Of a DNA stretch of 9,426 nucleotides, positions 1-7,089 are shown piece after piece; position 1 is the first letter of the stretch, and the number at the start of each line of letters is the position of its first letter. A program made the translations under genes and the position numbers. The stretch lies in assembly GCA_005798965.1 (NCBI GenBank), contig SYIB01000130.1, positions 1 through 9,426 on the forward strand, read 5' to 3'. Under the pieces are notes generated by a model. That model saw nothing but the letters and a program-made list of their open reading frames with translations, was not told the DNA's origin and searched no databases. This DNA is from Planctomycetia bacterium (lineage in GTDB: Bacteria; Planctomycetota; Phycisphaerae; Phycisphaerales; SM1A02).

Positions 1-645
1 CTCAAGGATCGACCAAAGCCGTGAGGCAAGCTCCGCTTGGATCGGATCATCGACAGCACCCCCTTCGCGCAGCCACGTCACGCTGCCATCCGGCAGGGCG
101 ACCTGCACGGCGATGAGGTTCTCGACGGTGCGGCCAAACACAATGCTGTTGGCCCCAGCCGAGTTGTTGCCGACCATGCCGCCGATCGTGGCGTGGCTCG
201 ACGTGGCGACATCAGGGCCGAACATGAGCCCAGCTGGGGCGAGCGCCGCGTTCAGTTGATCGAGCACGACGCCGGGCTGCACGATCGCGCGGCGAGCCTC
301 GACATCGATCGACTCGATCCTGCGGCAGTGCTTGCTGAAGTCGATCACCACGGCACGATTGACGGTCTGGCCGGCCAGCGCCGTGCCACCACCGCGGGGC
401 AGCACCGGGAGTCCGCGCTCAAGGAGCCACGCGGCGGCCTCGGCCCCCGCTTCCGGGGTCTTCGGCAGGACCACGCCCAGCGGCTCGACTTGGTAGATGC
501 TCGCATCCGTCGCGTACAGCATGCGGTCGTGGCGCGACGTGAGCACTTCGATGTCCCGCACCCGCCCCGCGAGCAGATCCAACGCGGCTGGGTCCACAGA
601 CGCGGGCTCGCCGTGGATCGTGAGTGCAGCCGGGACCGCAGTCAC
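1..645 (-). CDS. FAD-binding oxidoreductase (GlcD / D-lactate dehydrogenase type), N-terminal part
   Basis: The visible 215 residues are the FAD-binding (PCMH-type) domain of an FAD-linked 2-hydroxyacid oxidase; the gene continues past the left edge. Residues 43-55 (LYATDASIYQVEP) and the following VVLPKTPE are the usual start of this domain. PRGGGTALAGQTVN at 83-96 is the FAD pyrophosphate loop. FGPDVATSSHATIGGMVGNN begins at 142 and is followed by SAGANSIVFGRTVENL, the second FAD-contacting block. The wording of these blocks resembles the large YdiJ-like proteins that fuse the FAD domain to an iron-sulfur (GlcF-like) half, but the fusion cannot be seen here. Such enzymes oxidise D-lactate, glycolate or similar hydroxyacids and pass electrons to the respiratory chain; the substrate is unknown. 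The GTG start at 645 is chosen because it overlaps the upstream stop (GTGA) and is the only start codon between the in-frame stop just upstream and the conserved domain. Confidence 0.88.
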   Translation of the reverse strand, partial: MTAVPAALTIHGEPASVDPAALDLLAGRVRDIEVLTSRHDRMLYATDASIYQVEPLGVVLPKTPEAGAEAAAWLLERGLPVLPRGGGTALAGQTVNRAVVIDFSKHCRRIESIDVEARRAIVQPGVVLDQLNAALAPAGLMFGPDVATSSHATIGGMVGNNSAGANSIVFGRTVENLIAVQVALPDGSVTWLREGGAVDDPIQAELASRLWSILE

Positions 646-1430
646 GGTGTGGGTTCCAACCCAGTCGGACGTCGGCGCGGTGCAGGGTCAAGTTGATCGA
701 GGAGCGCCTTCAGCGAGGCGGCCATCGTGCGATTGGGCTTGCCGAGAGGCACAGGCTTGGCATCGACGGGGCGAATCTTGGCCGTCCACGACCACTCGAT
801 GATTGGCGAAGCCTTCAGCGCTGGATGGGAGAAAGCATCAGGGAGCCGTCGCACCACTCGGATCCGAGTCGGCAAGCCGGTCGTTCCATCGAACTGAACC
901 AGCGCATCGCCACCGCTGGCGGCGTCGATGAGCAGGACCTCCGGACCAGCCTCGGTGGTGCGCGATCCGGCGACCACGGCATCAGGCAGTTCGTCCTTCC
1001 AGACCGCATCGGCAAGCGAGCCGCCGAGCCGGACGGAGACCATGACCGGCAGCACGATCCCGGCCTCCTCGAACAACTCGCGACAGCCCTTGGCGCACTC
1101 AACGAGCGCCATCTGTCCGGGCAACGCATCGACTGTCACGAAGGCCGTGTCATCGATCCCAATGACCTCAATGCCACGCTCGGCCCGGAAGGACCACGCG
1201 CGTGCCGCAGCGCGTGCGTCCCAGCGGATGGCCTCGCTGCCGCCACCGATCGCGGTCGTTTCAGTGATGACGGCATCAGCGATGTCGCGGCACGCGGACT
1301 CGGCTCGCTCGATGAGCTTGGCGGCAGCCGCGATCGATTCGGAGGTCCGAGCCGACGGATCCCAACCCTCCGCGTTCATCGCGGGCGGGGCGATCACGGC
1401 AACGAGCGATGCAGCAACGACGGCAAGCAT
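642..1430 (-). CDS. Secreted protein of unknown function, LolA-like fold suspected
   Basis: I do not recognise this 262-residue protein by name. Residues 1-20 form a hydrophobic signal peptide ending in AMNA, so the product is probably exported. The rest has alternating strand-like segments, for example IEVIGIDDTAFVTV (87-100) and EVLLIDA (164-170). The order matches the N-terminal domain of the neighbouring TlpA-like protein almost block for block: GIxLPVxxxxR, then G.E.LL.D, then D..T.LP..... followed by a last strand and a proline-rich tail. I infer a lone LolA-like (DUF2092-type) domain that lacks the thioredoxin part. Cysteines occur at 47, 112 and 116, but there is no CxxC redox motif. 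The ATG at 1430 has an excellent ribosome binding site. Its stop overlaps the GTG of the oxidase gene, so the two are probably translationally coupled and may work together at the cell envelope. Confidence 0.8.
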   Translation of the reverse strand: MLAVVAASLVAVIAPPAMNAEGWDPSARTSESIAAAAKLIERAESACRDIADAVITETTAIGGGSEAIRWDARAAARAWSFRAERGIEVIGIDDTAFVTVDALPGQMALVECAKGCRELFEEAGIVLPVMVSVRLGGSLADAVWKDELPDAVVAGSRTTEAGPEVLLIDAASGGDALVQFDGTTGLPTRIRVVRRLPDAFSHPALKASPIIEWSWTAKIRPVDAKPVPLGKPNRTMAASLKALLDQLDPAPRRRPTGLEPTP

Positions 1431-1435
1431 GGTGT

Positions 1436-1441
1436 TCCTCC
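1436..1441 (-). promoter_or_regulatory. Ribosome binding site of the unknown secreted protein
   Basis: On the minus strand GGAGGA lies 5 bases before the ATG at 1430. It is a near-perfect anti-16S match and fixes this start. Confidence 0.75.
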
Positions 1442-1447
1442 AACGAC

Positions 1448-1483
1448 AGCGGGCGGCCCAGACCGAAGTCTAGACCGCCCGCT
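1448..1483 (-). terminator. GC-rich intercistronic hairpin with TTCG loop, possible terminator or attenuator
   Basis: AGCGGGCGG at 1448-1456 is the exact inverse of CCGCCCGCT at 1475-1483. Inside it, AGAC and GTCT (1460-1463 and 1468-1471) form a second stem, closed on the minus-strand RNA by a UUCG tetraloop. A 3-by-3 internal loop separates the two stems. The structure begins 21 bases after the TlpA stop and ends 17 bases before the ATG of the next gene. No T-run follows it on either strand, so it is not a canonical rho-independent terminator. It may instead be an mRNA-stabilising element, a processing site or a partial terminator that lowers expression of the downstream genes. Confidence 0.55.
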
Positions 1484-1504
1484 TGAGCCGTGCGATCGAT
1501 GCAC

Positions 1505-2788
1505 TCACTTCTTGGCGAGCAGCGCCTCGATCTCCTTCTGCAGGTCGGCATCGAGCGTCGGGGCAAAGCCCGAGTGGATGTGCGCGATCGTGCCATCAGT
1601 ACCGATCACCACAGTCGCCGGGATGCCATTGAAGCCATACTGCTTGATGTACGCGCCGCCCATGTCGCGCAGCGCGAGGAACGTGAAGGCCTGCTTGGTC
1701 CAGAAGTCCTTGGCCTTGGCGAGGACGGCTTCCTCGGCGTCCTCGGGGCCCTGTTCTTCCCAACTGTTGATGCCGAGCACCGTCACCGGGAGCTTCTTCT
1801 CGGCAGCCCACTTGGCCACCTTCTCCAGAAGCGGCAGGCCCTTGCGGCACGGGCCGCACCAGGTCGCCCAGAAGTCGAGCACCACCACACGACCCTTGAA
1901 GGACGTCAGCTCGACCGACTTGCCCTCGAAGTCCTTGAGCGAGAAGGCCGGGGCCGCATCACCGGTACCGACCAAGGTCTCGAGCTCCCCCATGGTCGAC
2001 ACGGCCTTGCGCGTGCCCGCGCTGAAGGCAATGGTCCCCTTCTCCACGGCCTTCGGAGCCATGGCGAAGTCGATGCCGACCGTGAAGCCCGGAGGCGCGC
2101 CTTCCGGCGAGAAGACGAGCTTCATCGACGACGGAAGGTTGGTCTTGGCATCAGTCACCAGCAGCACGTCGCCCCGCTCATCGGTGAGCAGGATCTCGTT
2201 GCCAGTTGCACCCGAACGGAAGCCAGTGATCTTCGGTTCCTGCAGCACCATGAGCTTCATGGCGCTCATCGGGGGCATCGAGGCATCGCGCAGCTTGATG
2301 TGGGGCACCGGGAGCTCCATGCCCATGCCCGAGAGCGTCTTCGCCACCGAGCCGTCGATCGGCAGCGAGATGTACTTCTTCTCGTTGGTCGGCACGATCA
2401 TGTTGAGCTTGCCGTCAACGGCGTAGAACTCCATCTGCTCGTTCTTGATCTGCATCGTGCCTTCGGGACCGATGACGACATCAAACGAGTCCTTCTGCTC
2501 GCCCATCGGCGTCTTGACCGTGTACGAGAAGGTGTCGGTCATCCAGGTAGCGTCGCGGAACGCCTTCACCATCGCGTCGAAGGCCGCTTGCCCCTTGGCG
2601 ACGGAGGCAGCGTCCTTTTCGCCATCCTTGAAGCCGGCGGCGTTGGTGGCGGGCATCTGCCCAGCAAGCGCACCAAGCGGATCGGCCATCGGGGCGTTGG
2701 GATCAGGTGCGCCGTCCTGCGCAAGGCACGGCATGGCCAGGCCGAGGGCAAGGACCGTGGCAGCTGCACGGGCAGTGGTCAACATCAT
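1505..2788 (-). CDS. Secreted TlpA-like thiol-disulfide protein with N-terminal LolA-like domain
   Basis: A 427-residue exported protein in two parts. A signal peptide (about 1-23, ending CLA before Q) is followed by a short proline/alanine linker. Residues about 65-270 are a beta-rich region of the LolA-like/DUF2092 kind. Residues about 280-427 are a thioredoxin-fold domain with the active site WCGPC at 310-314 and the cis-proline segment GIPATVVIG downstream; both are intact. Family knowledge says TlpA/ResA-type domains reduce or exchange disulfides outside the cytoplasm. The partner is unknown, and the LolA-like part may bind a lipid or other hydrophobic ligand (inference). The ATG at 2788 is preferred because GGAG sits 6 bases upstream and the signal peptide follows at once. 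A TTG 45 bases upstream and an ATG at 2800 lack a binding site. The gene starts 28 bases after folK and is probably co-transcribed with it. Confidence 0.92.
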   Translation of the reverse strand: MMLTTARAAATVLALGLAMPCLAQDGAPDPNAPMADPLGALAGQMPATNAAGFKDGEKDAASVAKGQAAFDAMVKAFRDATWMTDTFSYTVKTPMGEQKDSFDVVIGPEGTMQIKNEQMEFYAVDGKLNMIVPTNEKKYISLPIDGSVAKTLSGMGMELPVPHIKLRDASMPPMSAMKLMVLQEPKITGFRSGATGNEILLTDERGDVLLVTDAKTNLPSSMKLVFSPEGAPPGFTVGIDFAMAPKAVEKGTIAFSAGTRKAVSTMGELETLVGTGDAAPAFSLKDFEGKSVELTSFKGRVVVLDFWATWCGPCRKGLPLLEKVAKWAAEKKLPVTVLGINSWEEQGPEDAEEAVLAKAKDFWTKQAFTFLALRDMGGAYIKQYGFNGIPATVVIGTDGTIAHIHSGFAPTLDADLQKEIEALLAKK

Positions 2789-2794
2789 CTGAGG

Positions 2795-2798
2795 CTCC
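2795..2798 (-). promoter_or_regulatory. Ribosome binding site that decides the TlpA-like start
   Basis: GGAG on the minus strand, 6 bases before the ATG at 2788. The alternative in-frame starts at 2800 (ATG) and 2833 (TTG) have no comparable motif. Confidence 0.6.
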
Positions 2799-2816
2799 AT
2801 CGCGGCGCACGGCCGC

Positions 2817-3344
2817 TCAAGGGGGAACGCCAAGGTTGCCGCACACCGACACTGCCTCGGGCGAACATGATCGGAGCGCGGATGCTAACGCTCTTCCCGT
2901 GCGGGGGTTGATGGCATGGGGATGCACCTCGAGCAGCGGCCGCAGCACAAAGGACCGCTCCTCGATCCGCGGGTGCGGCACATGAAGCCCGGGCTCATCG
3001 ATGACCGCCTCACCGAACAGTGCGAGATCCAGATCGAGGGTGCGGGGGCCGTTGCGGACCGACGGCTCGCGGATTCGGCCCAGACCGGTCTCGATGGTGA
3101 GCATGAGCTCCAGCAGCGTTCGCGGCGTATGGGTGGTCTGGACGGCGACCACGGCATTGAGATAGTCGCGTTGTCCCTTGGGCCCCCCGACGGGAGCTGT
3201 GCGATGGATCGAACTCGCACCGACCACGCGGACGCCCGCAGCGGCATGCAGCCGCCTGACCGCCTCGGCGAGGATCCACGCACTGTCACCCTCGGGAAGG
3301 TCGAGGTTGCTGCCCAGCGCGATGCACGCCGTGACGAAGGTCAC
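2817..3344 (-). CDS. folK: 2-amino-4-hydroxy-6-hydroxymethyldihydropteridine pyrophosphokinase (HPPK)
   Basis: A 175-residue cytoplasmic enzyme that moves pyrophosphate from ATP to 6-hydroxymethyl-7,8-dihydropterin, the step before dihydropteroate synthase in folate synthesis. All family blocks are visible: IALGSN at 8-13, APVGGPKGQRDYLN at 50-63, and RNGPRTLDLDLALFG at 97-111, where D104 and D106 correspond to the two magnesium-binding aspartates of HPPK. HVPHPRIEERSFVLRPL at 121-137 completes the pterin/ATP site. The length is slightly above the usual 160 or so. The GTG start at 3344 overlaps the cinA stop (GTGA) and has GGGAGG just upstream, so it is preferred over more upstream in-frame starts inside cinA. 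No other folate gene is visible in the window. Confidence 0.94.
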   Translation of the reverse strand: MTFVTACIALGSNLDLPEGDSAWILAEAVRRLHAAAGVRVVGASSIHRTAPVGGPKGQRDYLNAVVAVQTTHTPRTLLELMLTIETGLGRIREPSVRNGPRTLDLDLALFGEAVIDEPGLHVPHPRIEERSFVLRPLLEVHPHAINPRTGRALASALRSCSPEAVSVCGNLGVPP

Positions 3345-4606
3345 TCGGCCTCCCACAAAAGCTTTCGCTCCTCGCGTCCGAGGATGGCCAGACGCAGCAG
3401 GACCTGGGCAAGAGCAGTGGCACGGTCGCGAACCATGGTGCGATCGCCGGTGATCACGAAGCGCCGAGGCCGCAACGCCACCGTCTCGTCGTGCACCTGG
3501 ATCCACACCGTGCCGACGGGCTTGGCATCGCTTCCACCGGTCGGTCCGGCAACGCCGGTGGTCGCCACGCCGAATCGTGCACCCGCCACACGCGCCGCCG
3601 AACGCGCCATGGCTTCAGCAACCTCCGCGGAAACGGCTCCGTGACGCTCGATCAGTGTCGGATCAACCCCCAGACGAACCTTGGCCTCGTTCGCGTAGGT
3701 GATCCAGCCGGATCCGAACCACGCGCTCGAGCCCGACACCGCGGTGAGCGCTCGGGCCACGCCACCGCCCGTGCAACTCTCGCACGTGGCAACCGACGTC
3801 CCCTGCGACAGGAGCAGCGCACCGATCGAACCGGCGAGCGTGTCGGCATCGCGGCCGAAGCAGAGTGGTCCCCACGCGGCCTCGACCGCAGCGATGGTCG
3901 ACTCGACCGAGCCGTCGGTGCACGCATCGCCGGTTGCACGGATGCGCGCCGCAAGCGTGGTACCGCTCACGGTGATCCCGACCATGGGGTTGCGACTGCG
4001 ATCCATGGTTGCTCCGAGTCGCTCGGCAGCAACGCTCTCTGGCAGACCGCACGCGAGCACCGTCTCGCACCGTACGGGCGCTTGGCCGACATGCGCCCGA
4101 ATCGCAGCCACAACATGATCCCGCCACATTGGATGCATCTCGTCAGGCGGTCCCGGCAGGCTGACCACGAGCACGCCATCGAGCGTGCCCAGGAGTCCCG
4201 GTGCGGTGCCGAGCGGATTGGGGATCATGCGCATCCACGGCGGACGCAGCGCCTGCTTCAGGTTGCTCTCGGGCAGGCGACGCCCGCGGGCCTCGAACCG
4301 CGCACGCAGCGCCACTTCGGCATCGGGATCGTGCACGAGCCCGGGTCCGGCCAGTGCCGCCAGCGCCTCGCGCGTGAGGTCATCGGCCGTCGGACCGAGC
4401 CCCCCGGTGATGATGATCACGTCGGCGCGCGGCATGGCACCTGCGAGTGCGTCGACGAGCCCCTGCTCATCGTCACCCACGGTCGCATGCAGGATGGGGA
4501 CCACACCAAGCTCCACCAGCCGCTGCGAGAGCCACTGCGCGTGCGTATCGAGCGACTGGCCGAGCGAAAGCTCGTCACCAACGGAAAGGATGGCAGCGGT
4601 AGCCAT
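3341..4606 (-). CDS. cinA: CinA family protein: COG1058 domain plus NMN amidohydrolase domain
   Basis: A full-length 421-residue two-domain CinA. Residues 1-170 or so are the molybdopterin-binding-like COG1058 domain, with ILSVGDELSLGQ at 6-17, ITGGLGPTADDLT at 66-78 and LPGPPDEM at 150-157. Family members with this domain hydrolyse ADP-ribose. Residues about 260-415 are the PncC-type nicotinamide mononucleotide deamidase domain, with the catalytic-serine motif ESCTGG at 276-281, FGSGWITYANEAK at 297-309 and TTGVAGPTGG at 349-358. Together the domains act in pyridine nucleotide recycling; the link to competence is only known in some bacteria. The ATG at 4606 matches the usual family start even though the frame stays open upstream through pyrF. 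There is no Shine-Dalgarno site, but a -10-like hexamer lies six bases before the ATG, which suggests a leaderless mRNA. It leads the minus-strand gene set. Confidence 0.94.
   Translation of the reverse strand: MATAAILSVGDELSLGQSLDTHAQWLSQRLVELGVVPILHATVGDDEQGLVDALAGAMPRADVIIITGGLGPTADDLTREALAALAGPGLVHDPDAEVALRARFEARGRRLPESNLKQALRPPWMRMIPNPLGTAPGLLGTLDGVLVVSLPGPPDEMHPMWRDHVVAAIRAHVGQAPVRCETVLACGLPESVAAERLGATMDRSRNPMVGITVSGTTLAARIRATGDACTDGSVESTIAAVEAAWGPLCFGRDADTLAGSIGALLLSQGTSVATCESCTGGGVARALTAVSGSSAWFGSGWITYANEAKVRLGVDPTLIERHGAVSAEVAEAMARSAARVAGARFGVATTGVAGPTGGSDAKPVGTVWIQVHDETVALRPRRFVITGDRTMVRDRATALAQVLLRLAILGREERKLLWEAE
3349..3354 (-). promoter_or_regulatory. Ribosome binding site of folK inside the end of cinA
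   Basis: GGGAGG on the minus strand with four bases before the GTG at 3344. It supports the unusual GTG start and translational coupling to cinA. Confidence 0.65.
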
Positions 4607-4612
4607 GCGGCA

Positions 4613-4618
4613 AGCGTA
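4613..4618 (-). promoter_or_regulatory. Candidate -10 element for leaderless cinA transcript
   Basis: On the minus strand TACGCT is followed by exactly six bases and then the cinA ATG. A sigma-70 type -10 box at this distance would start transcription at the A of ATG. No -35-like hexamer is evident 16-18 bases upstream, and no ribosome binding site exists. This is an inference from spacing only. Confidence 0.4.
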
Positions 4619-4650
4619 GGGCGCAACCGCCCGGGCGTGCGGAGCCTCCG

Positions 4651-4656
4651 TACACT
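4651..4656 (+). promoter_or_regulatory. Candidate -10 element for leaderless pyrF transcript
   Basis: TACACT (four of six matches to TATAAT) lies seven bases before the pyrF ATG at 4664, placing the likely transcription start at or within a base of the start codon. No Shine-Dalgarno motif fits between the two. A GGAG lies farther upstream at 4641-4644, too far from the ATG to act as a ribosome binding site. No clear -35 is seen. Confidence 0.42.
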
Positions 4657-4663
4657 GCGACCC

Positions 4664-5521
4664 ATGATGCATGTGGCCGATCGATTGCTGTCCGCGGTCC
4701 AGCGTTGCGGAGCACCCTTGTGCGTGGGGCTCGACCCCGTTGTGGGCAAGCTGCCTGCCACGCTGCAGACCTTGGGTGCGTCCAAGCCGGCATCGGCCAT
4801 CGAGTCCTTCTCGCTCGCCGTGCTCGCCGCCTGCGAACGCGTGGCACCCGTCGTGAAGATCCAGAGCGCCTGCTACGAGCGCCATGGCGTTGATGGCATG
4901 AAGGCGCTCGCCGCAACGCTCGCGTCGGCGCGCGAGCATGGGTACGAGGTGATCCTCGATGCCAAGCGCGGCGACATCGGCATCAGCGCGGAGCACTATG
5001 CCGCCGCAGCCTTCGAGGCCGCCCACGCCGATTGGGTCACGGTCAACGCCTACCTCGGTGCCGATGGCCTGGCCCCCTTCCTCAAGCATGAGCACGGCGC
5101 CTTTGCGCTGGTGCGCACCAGCAACCCGGGTGGCGATGCACTGCAGTCACTTCGGCTTGATGACGGCCGCTCGGTAGCCGAAGCCGTGGCTGACCTCGTC
5201 GCCGACGCGGGCAAGGACACGATCGGCGGATCTGGCTACAGCTCCCTGGGCGCGGTCGTTGGCGCCACCAAGCCCGCCGATGCCGCTCGTCTTCGCGGTC
5301 GCATGCCGCACACGCTGTTCCTGGTGCCCGGGTACGGCGCGCAGGGTGGTGGCATCGCCGACATCAAGCCCTGCTTCAACACCGACGGACGTGGCGCGAT
5401 CATCACCGCCAGCCGCAGCATCATCTATGCGTTCGATGCCGGCGAGTCCGACTGGGCGGGTTCGATCCGCCGCGCCGCCGAGGCCACGCACCGCGAACTG
5501 ACCCAAGGGCTTCGCGCATGA
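4664..5521 (+). CDS. pyrF: Orotidine 5'-phosphate decarboxylase, type 2 subfamily
   Basis: A 285-residue cytoplasmic enzyme that decarboxylates orotidine monophosphate to UMP, the last step of de novo pyrimidine synthesis. The TIM-barrel motifs of the longer type 2 subfamily are present: CVGLDP at 20-25, VKIQSACYERHG at 64-75, the catalytic block DAKRGDIG at 99-106 with Lys101 and the surrounding aspartates, TVNAYLGADGLAPF at 126-139, VRTSNPGG at 150-157 and the phosphate loop VPGYGAQGGG at 221-230. Type 2 enzymes are about 270-290 residues, so this is complete. Two ATGs stand side by side at 4664 and 4667; either could be used. The stop overlaps the next gene by ATGA. It is the first gene of a four-gene plus-strand operon. 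Confidence 0.95.
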   Translation: MMHVADRLLSAVQRCGAPLCVGLDPVVGKLPATLQTLGASKPASAIESFSLAVLAACERVAPVVKIQSACYERHGVDGMKALAATLASAREHGYEVILDAKRGDIGISAEHYAAAAFEAAHADWVTVNAYLGADGLAPFLKHEHGAFALVRTSNPGGDALQSLRLDDGRSVAEAVADLVADAGKDTIGGSGYSSLGAVVGATKPADAARLRGRMPHTLFLVPGYGAQGGGIADIKPCFNTDGRGAIITASRSIIYAFDAGESDWAGSIRRAAEATHRELTQGLRA

Positions 5522-7089
5522 ATCTCCCACGGCTCCTGATCGGCGTCTTCATCGTGGCATTGGTGTCGTTGCCGCTGGCCCTGCGCCGCAGCGCGCCCGG
5601 CGTGGCCGAGGGCGTCCCGAGCATCGTGGTCATCACACCGCACAATGAACAGATCCGACACGAGTTCGGCCGCGCCTTTGCGCGCTGGCACGAACGCGTG
5701 CATGGAACGCCGGCCGCCGTCGTGTGGAGCACGCCCGGCGGGACCAGCGAGATTCGCCGCATGCTGGTGGCGAGCGTCGAAAGCGACCTCCTCTCGGGCA
5801 AGCCCGTGGGTGGCGATGCCGACCTCCTCTTCGGCGGCGGCAGCTACGAGTTTGATCTGCTGTCGAAGCCTGTCAGCGTGACCGTCGATGGTGTGCAGCG
5901 ATCGGCGACCGTGCTCGAACCCGTGGTGCTTCCCGAGGGCTTCCTCAACATGGCCTACGGCGACAACGACATCGCCGGCAACCGGCTCTACGCACCCGAT
6001 GGTGCGTGGTACGGCGCTGCGCTCTCGAGCTTCGGCATGGTCTACAACGGCAGGCTGCTCGAGCCGCTTGGCGTGCCGGCTCCCGCTCGCTGGCAGGACC
6101 TCGCCGATCCTCGCCTGGCCGGCTGGGTCGCGATGGTCAATCCTGCACAGTCGGGTTCGGTGGCCACGGCGTTCGAAACAATCCTGCGTCGTTGCGGCTG
6201 GCAGGATGGCTGGCGGATCCTGCGGCGTGCGGCCGCCAACGCCCGCACCATCGCAGCGTCAAGCAGCCGCATCCCGGTCGATGTGGCCGACGGCGAAGCC
6301 GCCGTGGGTGTCTGCATCGACTTCTATGGTCGCTTCGAGGCCCAGGCGCTGATCGACGATGCTCGCCTCGCCGGCAGGGAGCCCGATGGTCGCCTGGCCT
6401 TCGTCGATCCGGTCGGCGAGACCGCCATCGATGCCGACCCGGTCGCGATGCTGCGCGGTGCGACAAACCCGGACCTTGCACGGCGCTTCATCGAGTTCTG
6501 CATCAGTGACGATGCGCAAGCACTCTGGCAGCTGCCCCGTGGCTACTCGGGCCGCATCGCAGGGCCGGAGCAGTACGAGCTCCGTCGACTTCCGGCCACC
6601 CGCCGCTTCATCGGCCGATTCGTGACCGAGACGATCGATGGGATCGATCCCTTCGAGGTCGCTGCGCCACTCTCCAAGGACTCGAACATGCGCAGCTTCA
6701 TTGCACCGCTCTTCAGCGGCCTGTGCATCGATCACCACAAGGCTCTGCGCGCGATGTGGCGCCAGATCATTGAGCACCCGTCGTACCCCAAGCCCAAGCC
6801 AGGCGAGCACGCCGAGCTCGTTCGTGCTGACGATGTTGGTGATCCGGAACTCAAGGCCATGCTGAACGCCTTCGATGCCATGCCAGTCTTGCCCGCGCCT
6901 GGCGGTGCCACCAAGGATCTGTGGGACCCTGCGAACCTTGCCATGCTGCGAGCAGGCTGGATCAAGGGCGAGTGGAACGACGCCGGCTTGTGGCCTGCCG
7001 GTACCTCGCCACCGATCGAGCTGCGGCGCCGCTGCGCGGCCTTGGTCGCTGAGCAGGCGGAGCGGGTTGAGCAGGCAGCCGCACGATGA
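5518..7089 (+). CDS. Extracellular solute-binding protein (ABC-type, Fe3+/polyamine-like fold), orphan
   Basis: A 523-residue binding-protein-like polypeptide. Residues 4-22 form a hydrophobic segment followed by RR without a clear AxA cleavage site, so it may stay anchored to the membrane instead of being released. PHNEQIRHEFGRAF at 41-54, TPGGTSEIRRML at 72-83 and the later GMVYNGRLLEPLGVPAP block (173-189) resemble the FbpA/AfuA-like (SBP_bac) family. GEAAVGVCIDFYGRF (259-273) is another typical block. No tyrosine pair for iron could be assigned, so the ligand is unknown. The region from about 350 to 523 exceeds the typical 330-350-residue family length and includes a proline-rich stretch (421-429) and an Ala/Glu-rich C-terminus. 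Its ATG overlaps the pyrF stop, and its stop overlaps the DUF971 gene. No permease or ATPase gene is adjacent in the window. Confidence 0.85.
   Translation: MNLPRLLIGVFIVALVSLPLALRRSAPGVAEGVPSIVVITPHNEQIRHEFGRAFARWHERVHGTPAAVVWSTPGGTSEIRRMLVASVESDLLSGKPVGGDADLLFGGGSYEFDLLSKPVSVTVDGVQRSATVLEPVVLPEGFLNMAYGDNDIAGNRLYAPDGAWYGAALSSFGMVYNGRLLEPLGVPAPARWQDLADPRLAGWVAMVNPAQSGSVATAFETILRRCGWQDGWRILRRAAANARTIAASSSRIPVDVADGEAAVGVCIDFYGRFEAQALIDDARLAGREPDGRLAFVDPVGETAIDADPVAMLRGATNPDLARRFIEFCISDDAQALWQLPRGYSGRIAGPEQYELRRLPATRRFIGRFVTETIDGIDPFEVAAPLSKDSNMRSFIAPLFSGLCIDHHKALRAMWRQIIEHPSYPKPKPGEHAELVRADDVGDPELKAMLNAFDAMPVLPAPGGATKDLWDPANLAMLRAGWIKGEWNDAGLWPAGTSPPIELRRRCAALVAEQAERVEQAAAR

Noticed and set aside
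624..2426. 600-codon open frame on the plus strand opposite the unknown protein and TlpA-like gene
   Set aside because: The translation has low-complexity Arg/Ser/Gly-rich composition and no family motif, while the minus strand shows clear thioredoxin motifs and ribosome binding sites. It is a shadow frame of GC-rich coding DNA.
2789..2833. TTG start at 2833 or ATG at 2800 for the TlpA-like gene
   Set aside because: Neither has a ribosome binding site, the TTG would overlap folK, and the signal peptide fits the ATG at 2788 with GGAG.
1490..2911. 473-codon open frame on the plus strand rich in His and Arg
   Set aside because: It lies wholly opposite the recognised TlpA-like gene and has typical antisense composition.
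3491..4663. Long upstream extension of the pyrF frame
   Set aside because: The extension is antisense to cinA, and the enzyme family begins at the ATG near 4664.
4607..5095. Upstream extension of the cinA frame
   Set aside because: It is antisense to pyrF; the known CinA N-terminus (ILSVGDE) begins just after the ATG at 4606.
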